Shown: positions 10,001 to 18,649 of the stretch, piece by piece | How positions within the stretch are numbered: the first letter of the stretch is position 1 | Layout: the number at the start of each line of letters is the position of its first letter | Source: Phycisphaerae bacterium | GTDB taxonomy: Bacteria > Planctomycetota > Phycisphaerae > UBA1845 | Assembly (NCBI GenBank): GCA_029260135.1 | Contig: JAJDDV010000218.1 | Location: 1 to 64,000 of the forward strand | Length of the DNA stretch: 64,000 nucleotides | Direction: 5' to 3' | Program-made: the position numbers and the translations under genes | The notes under the pieces: generated by a model | Databases searched by the model: none | Told to the model about the DNA's origin: nothing | What the model saw: only the letters and a program-made list of their open reading frames with translations

Positions 10001-13000
10001 GGCCGCCCATGATCGTGAAACCGGAGAGAAGCGTGCTGGCACTTTCCGTTCCCGAGAACCTCACCACAGGGCCGATACCGACCCCGTCTATGATCGTCGA
10101 TGTCGATGCCGCCCGCGCCCGCGAATCCGCGGCAAGCACATGGATCGGCTTTCCCTTCAGGTTGATTCTCTCCGCATAGATCCCCGGCGCGACCAGCACG
10201 GTATCATGGTCCTGGGCGGCATCGATCGCGCTTTGAATGGTGAGGAAGTCTCCCGGTACGTGCAGCGACAAACCGGCGATGTTTTGCAGACCGGGCAGCA
10301 GTAGCGCCAAATCATGCAGATCAGCGTCGAGATCGCTATCCGCGTCCAACGGTCGACACCGGGCTGCGGCGATGACACCTGGGCGGCGCGGACCCGTCAG
10401 ACAGTCCGGAACGTCGGCGTAGTCGTCGATGTCAAGGTCGCCATCCCGATCCACGTCGCCGTCCCCGATCACGTCACAAGGTGGATCGAGTAACACCGTC
10501 ATGCGACCGCGCGCCGGTGCGTTTCCGATGCGAATCTTGTAGCACTCACCCGCGACGGTGCTGAAACTGATCCGGGGTGACGGCGTCCAGACGGAACACC
10601 TCAAAGCCGTTTCGACGGGACATCCGCAACCTTCGTAGACGATGACGGTCATCCAATCGGAAGCACCCGCAAACTCCAGGTGAACGATACCCGAACAGGC
10701 CGGTGAGACATCAAACCAGATGTCTCCTTCCATGCAGTGCCATTGACAGGAGATGCCACACTCATTCAAGTAGGTACCACCGTCGGTGTTCGCCCAGGTG
10801 GCATCGAACGCGTGCATACCGAGACCGGCGAGCGTTGCCTCCTCGCACAGATCGTTGGGTGGTTCACACTCGTCGGGGATGTCGTTCTCGTTCAGGTCGA
10901 GGGATGAGCCGTCGCCGATGTCGCAAGCGTCCGCGATGCCGTTTCTGTTGCAGTCCTGCTCGCACTCATCAGGGACGCCGTTGCGATCGCAGTCGTCGCT
11001 GATACCGACTTCAACATCGCACGCATCCGCGATTCGGTTGAGGTTGCAGTCCGGTTCGCACTCATCAGGAACGGCATTGCGATCACAGTCGTCGCTGGTG
11101 CCTGCGGCGATGTCGCAGTCGTCAGGGATTCCGTTCGCGTTGCAGTCTTCCTGGCATTCGTCGGGAATGAGGTCGTTATTGCAGTTCTCACTGGTTCCGT
11201 CGGCAAGGTCACATTCGTCGGGTCTACTGTTGCGGTTGCAGTCGGGGCTGGTGAGATTGTGAACGTCGTCGAGATCGGGAATTCCGTTGGCATTGCAGTC
11301 CTCTTCGCACTCGTCTGGAATTTCGTTGCCCTCCGATGGGAGTGTGTCGATCGATGTTCCGGCCAGAATGTCGCAGGCATCCGAGACGTCGTTTTCGTTG
11401 CAATCGGAATCACACACGTCATACATCCCGTCGCCGTCGCAGTCCGGACCGTCGAGGGCGAGAACGTATGCGCTTCCACCACTGCCTTCGTGCACAGCAC
11501 CGACGAGTACGGAATCGTCGCTCAGAGACAAACCACCCCCGAACTTCCAGGCCTGAATGCTGCTGGTGAACTCGGCCTCCTGGACCCAGGCGGCACCGAT
11601 CCGGCGAAACAGATAGACGGACGGAGACGCAAAGCGATCGTCATTGCCCCGCAGGCTACTGATCATGGCGGTGGGCCCGTCCAGCGCCACGGCCCAGCCA
11701 AAGAGCAGACCCCCTTCAACATCCAGAGGTTTGAGTGTTGTTTCGTGGGACCAGGTTGTTCCTTGACGACGAAACACGTAGGCTGCACCGGCTTCCATGG
11801 CGTATTGATTGTCGCAGCTTGCACCGACAAGCAGTCCGTCGCCGCTGAGCGAGATACTCCCGCCGAAGTGTGCATTATCCGAAGGTATGGAGCCCGTGAG
11901 TCTTGCCTCCAACAACCAGCCGGTCGGGTCGTGCCGGTAGACGTAGACCGCACCGGCAGCGGGCGACCTGAGGGATCTTCCGGGTGCACCTACCGCGACT
12001 CGAACACCGTCCGTGGCAACCTGGGTCGCGAAGTAGTCATCCGCCTCCGAGGGACCCATCAACTTGGCCTCTTCATGCCAGCCGTTGACGTCCCTGCGAA
12101 AAACGTAGGCTGCACCCTGATCGTAGGGCCGCTCGTCTCTGAAGGGGGCACCGATCACGGCGACATCACCAGCCAATGCAACGGCAATACCGAAACGGGC
12201 GCCGGGAACGGGGTCGTGCGCCGTCAGTTTCGCCGATTGGGTCCAGCCGGTATCCGTGCTTTCAAAGATGTATGCGGCGCCGGCTTCTTCCGCACCGGCG
12301 TCCTTCCACGAGGCGGATGCCAGGATCCGATCGCCGTCCTGTGCGACCCTTAAGCCGAAGGCGTCACGGCGCCTGGCATCGTTTGCGGTGAAGGCCGCTT
12401 CCTGGGTCCACTGCCGACCCACGCGCTGGAAGACGTAGACCGCGCCGGCTTCGTAGGCGCTTCCGAGCGTCCGGCGGGACGCGCCGATGACGGCGCGGTC
12501 ACCGCGGAGGCTGACGCCTGCTCCAAAGCCGTCATTCCACCGTGGATTGGCGACATTCAGATGCGCCGCCACGCAAGCATGCCCCTGGCCGGCGCAGTAC
12601 GGCTCCGTCTCGCACTCGTCGGGGATACCGTTGTCGTTGCAGTCATCGCTGACCGCAGCGGAAATGTCACATTCGTCGGGAATGTCGTTGCCGTTGCAGT
12701 CGGGCGAATGGAGATCGGAAACGTCGCACTCGTCAGGAACGTCATTCTCGTTGCAGTCCCGGCCTAGTCCGGCACAAAGGTCGCAGTCGTCAGAGCTCCC
12801 GTTGCCCTGGCAGTCGGTACCGTTTCCGCAAGGCGCGGTGTCCAGCGCCAGGCCCCTGTAGTCCAGCGGTTCCGGGCTGACGGTCTCGCCGTTTGAGCCA
12901 TCCAAGTCGGCCCGTTGCAGGCCGCCCGACCCCGTCCAGTACAGCTTTCCGTGGTCCGAGTCGATCACGATACAGTCGGCGTTCGCTTGGAGGACGTCCT

Positions 13001-13679
13001 CCATCTGCGTTCCGTCGAGGTTGGCGCGATGAACGCCGTCACGGTCGGTCCAATAGAGCTTCCCGCGGGGAGGATCGACGGCGACGTGAAAGGGCTCGAA
13101 CATGGGCCGTACGGTATCGTCGATGAGCGTTTCGACGGCGCCGCCGGACATGCCGACACGATGGATGGCGTTTGTAGTCGCATCGGCCCAGTAGATCTTA
13201 CGTGCGGTCATATCGAGCGACAGGGATCTAGGCCAGCTTTGGGAGTAAATACTAGACACGACAGTCTCTCTGTCCGAGCCGTCCAGGTTCGCGCGCTCGA
13301 TCCTGCGATAACCGCCATGAGCCCAGTAGACCTTGCGTCCGATCAGATCGATCGCCATCCCAGTGGCGGTTCCGTAGCTGGCTGCCGCGAGCATCTCGAT
13401 GTGGGTGCCGTCCAGGTTTGCCCGCTGCACGACTCCGTCAGTTCCACTCCTCCCTACCCAATACAACTTGCCTTCCACAGGGTCAAGGTCGATATCCCAT
13501 GGATCGACGTCGTACAGAACAAGATGTGTTTTCACATGTCGACCCGTGACACAGGCACTCTTGAGGGTTCGGGTACCGGCGTGTGCGGAGTAGATGCGCT
13601 CTCCCATCACCGATGTCGATGTCGTGCCAACACATGCGGTAAGGAGAACGCACCGCCGAAAGAATCGGAATTGGAGCAT
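7068..13679 (-). CDS. Giant exported mosaic protein (YWTD, FG-GAP, beta-helix, Cys-Asn repeats)
   Basis: 2203 residues from ATG 13679, which has GGAGGG upstream and gives a signal peptide (MLQFRFFRRCVLLTACVG). Modules, approximate residues: YWTD/LDL-receptor-B-like propeller 60-290 (KLYWVGRSG, KIYWADATT); DCNxNGIPDECD repeats 290-360; FG-GAP propeller 370-735 (SGDGLLVGASC type units); second Cys-Asn repeat array 745-940; a jelly-roll-like domain 945-1060; a dockerin-like Asp-rich loop 1070-1120; right-handed parallel beta-helix 1140-1450 (GGGL / TGNSA turns); third repeat array 1530-1710; second FG-GAP propeller 1715-2085; final repeats to the end. No enzyme motif, PEP-CTERM or LPXTG anchor is visible. 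Likely a calcium-stabilised surface or adhesion protein. Confidence 0.88.
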   Translation of the reverse strand: MLQFRFFRRCVLLTACVGTTSTSVMGERIYSAHAGTRTLKSACVTGRHVKTHLVLYDVDPWDIDLDPVEGKLYWVGRSGTDGVVQRANLDGTHIEMLAAASYGTATGMAIDLIGRKVYWAHGGYRRIERANLDGSDRETVVSSIYSQSWPRSLSLDMTARKIYWADATTNAIHRVGMSGGAVETLIDDTVRPMFEPFHVAVDPPRGKLYWTDRDGVHRANLDGTQMEDVLQANADCIVIDSDHGKLYWTGSGGLQRADLDGSNGETVSPEPLDYRGLALDTAPCGNGTDCQGNGSSDDCDLCAGLGRDCNENDVPDECDVSDLHSPDCNGNDIPDECDISAAVSDDCNDNGIPDECETEPYCAGQGHACVAAHLNVANPRWNDGFGAGVSLRGDRAVIGASRRTLGSAYEAGAVYVFQRVGRQWTQEAAFTANDARRRDAFGLRVAQDGDRILASASWKDAGAEEAGAAYIFESTDTGWTQSAKLTAHDPVPGARFGIAVALAGDVAVIGAPFRDERPYDQGAAYVFRRDVNGWHEEAKLMGPSEADDYFATQVATDGVRVAVGAPGRSLRSPAAGAVYVYRHDPTGWLLEARLTGSIPSDNAHFGGSISLSGDGLLVGASCDNQYAMEAGAAYVFRRQGTTWSHETTLKPLDVEGGLLFGWAVALDGPTAMISSLRGNDDRFASPSVYLFRRIGAAWVQEAEFTSSIQAWKFGGGLSLSDDSVLVGAVHEGSGGSAYVLALDGPDCDGDGMYDVCDSDCNENDVSDACDILAGTSIDTLPSEGNEIPDECEEDCNANGIPDLDDVHNLTSPDCNRNSRPDECDLADGTSENCNNDLIPDECQEDCNANGIPDDCDIAAGTSDDCDRNAVPDECEPDCNLNRIADACDVEVGISDDCDRNGVPDECEQDCNRNGIADACDIGDGSSLDLNENDIPDECEPPNDLCEEATLAGLGMHAFDATWANTDGGTYLNECGISCQWHCMEGDIWFDVSPACSGIVHLEFAGASDWMTVIVYEGCGCPVETALRCSVWTPSPRISFSTVAGECYKIRIGNAPARGRMTVLLDPPCDVIGDGDVDRDGDLDIDDYADVPDCLTGPRRPGVIAAARCRPLDADSDLDADLHDLALLLPGLQNIAGLSLHVPGDFLTIQSAIDAAQDHDTVLVAPGIYAERINLKGKPIHVLAADSRARAASTSTIIDGVGIGPVVRFSGTESASTLLSGFTIMGGRAPRGGGIKGNGARARVHNCSVRGNLAEDEGAGIHDLDGEIRGCTITGNSVDSGAGGGLGHCDGRISGCTIAENSAGRGAGVAYGEGTIDGCRIAANKAEVNGGGLYGFNGTIAGSMITSNTAGDSGGGCMGCDGTIVNTVISGNSAVIKGGGLASSDAAVTNCTLTGNRATPQTFAGAVHDCDGGFSNCIFWGNSVPWWWGGSFPEPSYSCMQSHVHDQWGPVECDPMFVLPGYWQIDDTWTEGNYRLKPGSPCIDAGTNLAPGLAGITLDSDGMPRFYDAPATPDTGEAGDSGKPIVDMGPFEFGDCNLNGIPDLDDVAAGTSEDCNDNGIPDECVHAEADCNDNQKPDACDIADAVSADCSGNGVPDECEPDCNDNTEADSCDIWFAVSDDCNNNRVPDECEVDCNGNQAMDWCDIDRGTSQDCNNNEIPDECDIAAGVSEDCYGNGIPDECDIDCNENDVPDLCDLLSGLSQDCDGDGVPEECATLATDVQRLYASTDEAHSYFAYRMVMKEGRLFATAHNAGNTGPDPDDRHGAVYVFALHEGRWIEEAQIVPPAEGTSGAFARDLAVGDNIMVVGGKPTDTTGSIFVFERVGSEWVFQTELMPSSVVRHAGFGFDIAVGMGTIVVGAYSDDGVAYNSGAAFVFEKVDGAWIETKKFVGSDTSYGDYFGEDIAIDGNTLVIGAWGDDDKGSAYVYHHDGNEWVEEAKLAPPSSAGWSEFGRNLDVYEDTIVVGAHREDDFTGAVYIYQREAGGWVEQARLTPPSTVGESQAFGSGVSVHDRALAVAAPSINRGNRSGSVQLYANTDAGGWQLRARLTDSHPFTKKFFGFEVQLDTEALAVNVLFETENDVYSGYVSIRDPLPRDCDGDGSPDDCAPDCNGNGVADTCDVLPEGPSVDCNGDGVPDECQPDGDCNANGIGDLCDLGSGVSNDCNVNHIPDECDIADGVSEDSFPHEYGDGIPDECQQTPGEKR
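8525..9090 (-). repeat. Array coding DCNxNGIPDECDI repeats (third block)
   Basis: Short units of about 11-13 residues alternating DCNxNxIPDECDI and GxSxDC, so DNA period is roughly 33-39 bases, paired as about 70. Asp/Asn spacing matches calcium-loop (thrombospondin-3/dockerin-like) sequences. Equivalent blocks in the same gene lie at about 7110-7420, 10860-11335 and 12600-12800. Confidence 0.85.
10860..11335 (-). repeat. Array coding DCNxNGIPDECDI repeats (second block)
   Basis: The longest regular block in the gene: about ten half-units, for example DCNANGIPDDCDIAAGTS and DCDRNGVPDECEQDCN. DNA-level near-repeats such as CACTCATCAGGGACGCCGTT are visible, so unequal crossing-over could change copy number. 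Confidence 0.85.
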
Positions 13680-13891
13680 CGTCGTGCCCTCCGTTTGGCT
13701 CCGCCACCCGCTCGTAGGCGTCGCGGCGTCAGAGACCGTCGCCCGTTGCCAACTGGAATAGTATACCGCAAGTGTACGGTTCGTTCCACATAACAACGTC
13801 AGGAACAGCGACACTGTCGTATCGCGCAGGATCGCTTCTGCAATCTAAATCTGAGCTCCACCCAGACGCTGCTTGTATGGCAGCACATAAG

Positions 13892-14470
13892 CTAAACACT
13901 GACCACGGCACACTCATCTTCAATGGAGAAGGCACGGCCGAAATACGCCCCCAAATACGCGTCTGCCACTGTGATCTTCGTTTCCGCCACCCAGTGATCA
14001 TCGCTCTGTTCCGACGGAGTGCTATTCTCATCGCGACGGAATACGTTTGCCGAGCCAGAGCCGGAGCCCGCGTCGTCATCCTGGTCCACTCCAACGATCA
14101 CCCAGTCACCGCTCATGGAAACGCGATTGCCAAAGTACTCGGACGCGTCCATGGCGGTGAGCTTGGCTTCTTCGAGCCAAAAGGCATCGGTTGGGTCTGA
14201 CGGCGTGCCGTTGTCGTCTCGCCGGAATATGTAAGCCGAGCCAGAAGAGGTGGCTGTATCGTCATCGGTGTAGGCCCCGTCAACGACACGGTCGCCGCTG
14301 GCTGAAACGGAACTGCCGAATCGATCACCTGTGGAAGCGTCGGGCGCAGTGAGCTTCTGAAGTTCCAGAACGCAAAGCTGACCAGGTGCTGCCGATACGT
14401 GTGTTAGGAGAGTGAGCCCCACGGTTGGCCCCAGAACGCGAAGAGCAGCTCTTAGACCAACCGTTGCCAC
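13892..14470 (-). CDS. Short exported FG-GAP repeat protein
   Basis: 192 residues with a signal peptide (about residues 1-28, ending VSAAPG) and two to three FG-GAP units: FGSSVSASGDRVVDGAYTDD...GSAYIFRRD, FGNRVSMSGDWVIVGVDQDD...GSANVFRRD, and an incomplete third beginning at AYFGRAFSIEDE. A complete FG-GAP propeller needs about seven blades, so this is either a truncated gene or a remnant. It lies just upstream of the giant mosaic gene on the same strand and resembles its FG-GAP modules, which suggests a shared origin. Confidence 0.65.
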   Translation of the reverse strand: MATVGLRAALRVLGPTVGLTLLTHVSAAPGQLCVLELQKLTAPDASTGDRFGSSVSASGDRVVDGAYTDDDTATSSGSAYIFRRDDNGTPSDPTDAFWLEEAKLTAMDASEYFGNRVSMSGDWVIVGVDQDDDAGSGSGSANVFRRDENSTPSEQSDDHWVAETKITVADAYLGAYFGRAFSIEDECAVVSV

Positions 14471-14904
14471 GTGATTCGCTCCTTCGAGACGTCAGTGACT
14501 CTACCAGGCATTCTACGCGAACGGATCTCAGAATTCCAACAGATTTCCGTCCTCTTGAGCTGGTTCTCGCGGCCGTTGGCCACGCCTGATCCACTCAGGC
14601 GACGCCACCCTTCCGTTTCCGGTTCGGGATCATAAGTCCCCCTGGACATCTCACGCAGAACTGCCTTGTCGAGCTCGGAAACGGCCCCACGCCTCAGAAC
14701 TTCAGCAGGATAGCGTAGTATCTGCACCACACATCATTCCCATCAGCCTCTACGTCATCCTATCTAGCCGTGATCCTCGTACCTTACCAGCCTCTCGTCG
14801 CCGAGCTCGAAGCTGATCCTGATCGAATACCCCCAGTTCGGTAGCCTGGCAGACGTGATCGCGTGGTTGATGGACTGGAAGCGGCGGGCGGAGCGAATTC
14901 CACT
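14471..14904. other. Gap with one hairpin
   Basis: 434 bases between the kinase end and the FG-GAP protein start. A perfect hairpin CGCCTGA-TCCAC-TCAGGCG lies at 14583-14601 without a T-tract. A 92-codon frame (14452-14730, minus) has a GTG start and no recognisable domain; I do not call it. Confidence 0.4.
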
Positions 14905-17900
14905 TCACGGCCTGTGTCCGTTACCATCGCCAGGATCCTCCGTGTCATCGGTCTGATCTGAGGCTGCACCCGGGCTGTCCGCAGCGGACGGTGGCTTCTT
15001 GAGTGTGGACGCGGGTTGGGCCGATTCCTTCGCGGCGGTCTGAGACTCAACCCTCTTGGCGGGCAGCTTCGCGCGGTACTCGGCGGCTTGCTCGGACTTG
15101 CCCCAGGATTCGTACAGTGAGATCGCTCGACGGAGCGCACTTAGTGTCATACCGTGCGCCTCCCCCTTCTGGCGCCTCAATCCGGTATAGCCACGAATCA
15201 CTAGCTGCTCCGCCTCTCGATAGCGCCCGAGTTCAGTAAGACAGCCCCCGAGAACACTCTCGCTATTCTTGATCCCCCAGTGCATGTCCGAGAGGATCTT
15301 TCGCCACATGGCCAGTGATTCAGTTAGTGGATTCTCTGCCTCAGCTGCCCTGCCCTGCTCTAGCAGAGTCTCTCCAAGCTGACGCAGCGTGGTTGCCAGG
15401 AGTTCTCGTCCGCCTGGATGAGCGTTGCGCGAAATACTGATTGACTCACGAAAACACCTCTCCGAAGAGGCCGGCTTGTCTTCTCGCCAGTAAACGATGC
15501 CAAGATTGTTTAGGGTGCGCGCGACGCTAAGGTGGTCATCGCCAAGCGACACGCGGTACGCCGCTAAGGCACCCAAGAATGTTCTCTCGGCCTCAGGGTA
15601 TTCCATTCTTCGGAGAAATAACGCGGCAAGGTTGTTAAGGCTATCGGCTACGTTGCTGCTGTTCGGGCCAAATGCCTCCTTGCGAATGGCGAGAGCCTGA
15701 CGGTGGAGCCGTTCGGCGGCTGAGACATCACCCCTGGCCTCGAGAATCGAAGCTAGGTTGTTCATACTACTTGCGACAAGGCCATGCCGATCACCGAGCG
15801 CAGACTTGCGCATCATCATGGCTTCCCGGTAGAGCTCTTCAGCTTCGTCGAGCTTACCTTGTTTATGGAGAACGAATGCCAAGTTGTTCAGGCTTGTTGC
15901 CAAGTCTGGATGAACCTCACCCAGCGCCTGCTTGTCGAGCTCAAGTGCTTCGCGGTACAGCTCCTCCGCGCCGGGAAAGTCGCCAGTCGACTCACGGTAC
16001 CCCGCCACGTTACTGATCGCAGAGACCAAGTCCGGACTGTAGCCGCGCTGAGTCCTTCGCAGGACCCTGAGCGACTCCTGGTACAATGGTCCAGCAGCCG
16101 CGTAGTCTCCCTTGCGCTCAAGCGTAACTGCCAGATTCTGTAAACTCTTCAAGACGGCGATGTCTTCGTCCGGAAGTAAGGACCGACGTAAGGCGAGCGC
16201 TTTGCGATGAAGGAACTCCGCTTCAGCATATCTGTTGGTGTCCTCCAGAAGACATGCGAGGTTATTCAGGCCAACGGCATATTCCAAGTGGTTCTCGCCG
16301 AAGAGTCTACGACGCAATTTCAACGACTCCCGATGCAACAACTCAGCTTTCTGTAGGTCACCGAGTGCGTCCTCGACTCCACCAAGCACCGAGAGCGCCG
16401 TTGCCACCTGCAATGATTCATCGTCGTACACCGATCGGAACAAGCGAAGGGAAACCTGAGCATGACGCTTCGCCTTCTCGTACAACCCAATCGCGAAGTA
16501 GACTTCTGATATGGAATTGTTGAATACGGCCTGCACTTCAGGCTCCTCAACTAGTTCAGACGCCAGTGCGACTGCTGCCGCATCAACCACTTCACGCACC
16601 GTCACTTCCATTCCAGACTTTGCAGGGTTGGCCGACGTCAGCATGTTCTGCAAGAACTCGTTGATCCGCTCCGCCTTACGCGCTTCGATGCGAGCACGTT
16701 CGGTGTCCTTCCTTGATTGCGCAAGTGCAGTTTGCGCCCGCATCATTCCTACCGATGTGCCAACCGTACCCGCGATCAGCGCATGTACCGCGAGAGTCGA
16801 CGCGACGGTAGCGGCTTTGTTGCGGCGGAGGAACTTACCGGCGCGATAGCGGAAGGTGTCTCGTCTGGCGTATACGGGAAGACCACGGAAGTAGCGGTCG
16901 ATATCCGCAGCCAAGCGTTCGGCGGAAGCGTACCGCCGGGCGGGGTCTTTGTGCATGGCCGTCAAGACAATCGTGTCCAGATCGCCTTGGAGAAGGCGGC
17001 GCAACTTCTCCGGTTTGGTTCCCCGGCGGGTGCCGATGATCTCGGGACTGATCGTCCCGGTAGTGCCGTCCGCAAGCGTGACTTCGCGAGTGCGAGCCAC
17101 GGCCGTACTCGGTGTGTCCGGGTCGACCTCGCAGATGATCCGTTCAGCCTCGGCCCGGTGCGTCTCCTTGATTTCGTAGGGTCGATGACCCGCCAGCAGT
17201 TCATAGAGTATGACGCCAAGTGCGTAAACATCGCTGGCGGTTGTCACCGCCTCGCCCCGGATCTGCTCGGGCGAGGCATATTGCGGTGTCATCAGACGAA
17301 AAGCCGTCACGGTAGGATCCGCTGTTTCTCCCGAGTTCGGCTCCAGCAACTTCGCGATGCCAAAGTCGAGCAGTTTCGGCGTTCCGTCGTCGGCCACGAG
17401 GATGTTGTTTGGTTTCAGATCTCGGTGAACGACGAGCCGCTGGTGGGCAGCCTGAACAGCTGAACAAACGAGCCCAAAGAGTTCGAGGCGCCCTGCGATC
17501 GAGATGTCATGCGTATCGCAGAACTCGTCGATTGGCACGCCTTCGATGTACTCCATCACCAGATAGGGCGCGCCGTCGCTCGCAACGCCGCCATCCAGCA
17601 ACCTGGCGATGTTGGGGTGCCCAAGTGCGGCCAGTGTTTGCCGTTCTTGGCGAAAGCGGCGGATGACTTCCGTCGAGCCCATGCCCGGCTTGATCAGCTT
17701 GATCGCTACCTGAGTTTCGTATTCCTCGTCGGCGCGGACGGCTCGGAAGACCGTTCCCATCCCTCCCGTGGCGATGACCTCCGACAAACGGTAAGGGCCG
17801 ACGAGTTGTCCAATCTCGGATTCGCCCGTCGATGAGGCCATGAGATGATGACCGACCCCTTCCAACGGCGGATCAAGAAACCCGGTCGGGCCGTCTGCCG

Positions 17901-18045
17901 TGGAGAGCCACTCAATGACGGCATCACAGAGCCCCGCATCACCGCGACAGGCGTCTTTGACGAATGCCTCTCTTTGTGCCGGATCCCTTTCCATCGCGTC
18001 GGCGAGGATCTTCTTAGCGTTCGCCCACTGCTTCTGATCCATCAT
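14905..18045 (-). CDS. Ser/Thr protein kinase with transmembrane segment and TPR tail
   Basis: 1046 residues. The PknB-type kinase domain spans about 83-390: glycine loop ATGGMGTVF, catalytic Lys in VAIKLIKPG (116), HRDLKPNN (about 206), DFG (about 229), and APE-like QYASPEQIRGE. A single hydrophobic helix near 410-430 (ATVASTLAVHALIAGTVG) should place the tail outside the cytoplasm. Residues 470-990 are about a dozen tetratricopeptide repeats of the kinesin-light-chain type (NNLAxxLxxxGxxxEAExLYREAL). The start overlaps the sigma-factor gene by 32 bases, so translation is probably coupled. This sigma-kinase-TPR arrangement is common in planctomycetes. Confidence 0.93.
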   Translation of the reverse strand: MMDQKQWANAKKILADAMERDPAQREAFVKDACRGDAGLCDAVIEWLSTADGPTGFLDPPLEGVGHHLMASSTGESEIGQLVGPYRLSEVIATGGMGTVFRAVRADEEYETQVAIKLIKPGMGSTEVIRRFRQERQTLAALGHPNIARLLDGGVASDGAPYLVMEYIEGVPIDEFCDTHDISIAGRLELFGLVCSAVQAAHQRLVVHRDLKPNNILVADDGTPKLLDFGIAKLLEPNSGETADPTVTAFRLMTPQYASPEQIRGEAVTTASDVYALGVILYELLAGHRPYEIKETHRAEAERIICEVDPDTPSTAVARTREVTLADGTTGTISPEIIGTRRGTKPEKLRRLLQGDLDTIVLTAMHKDPARRYASAERLAADIDRYFRGLPVYARRDTFRYRAGKFLRRNKAATVASTLAVHALIAGTVGTSVGMMRAQTALAQSRKDTERARIEARKAERINEFLQNMLTSANPAKSGMEVTVREVVDAAAVALASELVEEPEVQAVFNNSISEVYFAIGLYEKAKRHAQVSLRLFRSVYDDESLQVATALSVLGGVEDALGDLQKAELLHRESLKLRRRLFGENHLEYAVGLNNLACLLEDTNRYAEAEFLHRKALALRRSLLPDEDIAVLKSLQNLAVTLERKGDYAAAGPLYQESLRVLRRTQRGYSPDLVSAISNVAGYRESTGDFPGAEELYREALELDKQALGEVHPDLATSLNNLAFVLHKQGKLDEAEELYREAMMMRKSALGDRHGLVASSMNNLASILEARGDVSAAERLHRQALAIRKEAFGPNSSNVADSLNNLAALFLRRMEYPEAERTFLGALAAYRVSLGDDHLSVARTLNNLGIVYWREDKPASSERCFRESISISRNAHPGGRELLATTLRQLGETLLEQGRAAEAENPLTESLAMWRKILSDMHWGIKNSESVLGGCLTELGRYREAEQLVIRGYTGLRRQKGEAHGMTLSALRRAISLYESWGKSEQAAEYRAKLPAKRVESQTAAKESAQPASTLKKPPSAADSPGAASDQTDDTEDPGDGNGHRP

Positions 18046-18649
18046 CGTGTCCTCGACTGATTTCGTGACGAAGCCACACCTTGGCCGCGCTCACCTCTCG
18101 GCGCACGGTGCGCGCTGATAAGCCCATGATCTCCGCGGTCTCTTCCAGTGTCGTCCCACAGAAAAACCGCAGTTCGATGACACGGGTCAGGCGTGGGTCA
18201 ACGGTCTCCAGTCGTGCCAGTGCATCGTCAAGGGCGACGAGATCGATAGCTCGTTCCTCATAGCTGGCCACGACGTCATCGAGTCCAACTTGGTGGCCGG
18301 TGGCCCTACGCTTTTGTGTGTCGCGGCGGCGGGCGTGGTCGATGAGTACGAATCGCATCGCCTTGGCTACGAGATTGTAGAACCCTCTCCGATCAATACC
18401 GGCCGGGTGCCCGTACCGGGCAAGACGAAGGTAGGCTTCATGCACCAATGCCGTCGGTTGGAGCGTGTGTCGTCGCCCGTGCTGTCCTAGAAATCGCTGT
18501 GCCAGCCCTCGGAGGTCGTCATAGACTTCGGCGAGAAGATGTTCGGCACCGTCGGCCCCCGGCTTCCTTACGGGCTTTCGACTTGTTTTCTCAACGGAAC
18601 GCTCCACGAATGATCCTCCGAGGGAGAATTTGTTCCATTTCTTGGCCAC
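18014..18649 (-). CDS. ECF-type RNA polymerase sigma factor (planctomycete kinase-linked type)
   Basis: 211 residues. Sigma region 2 covers about 36-105 (LLAEVYDDLRGLAQRFL, LQPTALVHEAYLRLARY, FYNLVAKAMRFVLIDHARRR) and region 4 about 140-200 (RLTRVIELRFFCGTTLEETAEIMGLSARTVRREV). The sequence fits the 'Sig-70_X6' type of ECF factors, which in planctomycetes sit next to Ser/Thr kinases instead of anti-sigma factors. The kinase gene begins inside its 3' end, so phosphorylation by that kinase is the likely control; this is inference from context. Confidence 0.93.
   Translation of the reverse strand: MAKKWNKFSLGGSFVERSVEKTSRKPVRKPGADGAEHLLAEVYDDLRGLAQRFLGQHGRRHTLQPTALVHEAYLRLARYGHPAGIDRRGFYNLVAKAMRFVLIDHARRRDTQKRRATGHQVGLDDVVASYEERAIDLVALDDALARLETVDPRLTRVIELRFFCGTTLEETAEIMGLSARTVRREVSAAKVWLRHEISRGHDDGSEAVGER

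Noticed and set aside
8364-10304. 646-codon plus-strand ORF opposite the giant gene
   Set aside because: It is the antisense of the repeat arrays (low-complexity VAVAV sequence) and disappears as a gene once the minus-strand protein is recognised.
7068-13679. CRISPR-like regularity in the repeat arrays
   Set aside because: Repeats are coding, imperfect and have no unique spacers of constant length; no cas genes are present.
14452-14730. 92-codon minus-strand ORF
   Set aside because: GTG start, overlaps the FG-GAP gene start, no domain and shadow-like composition.
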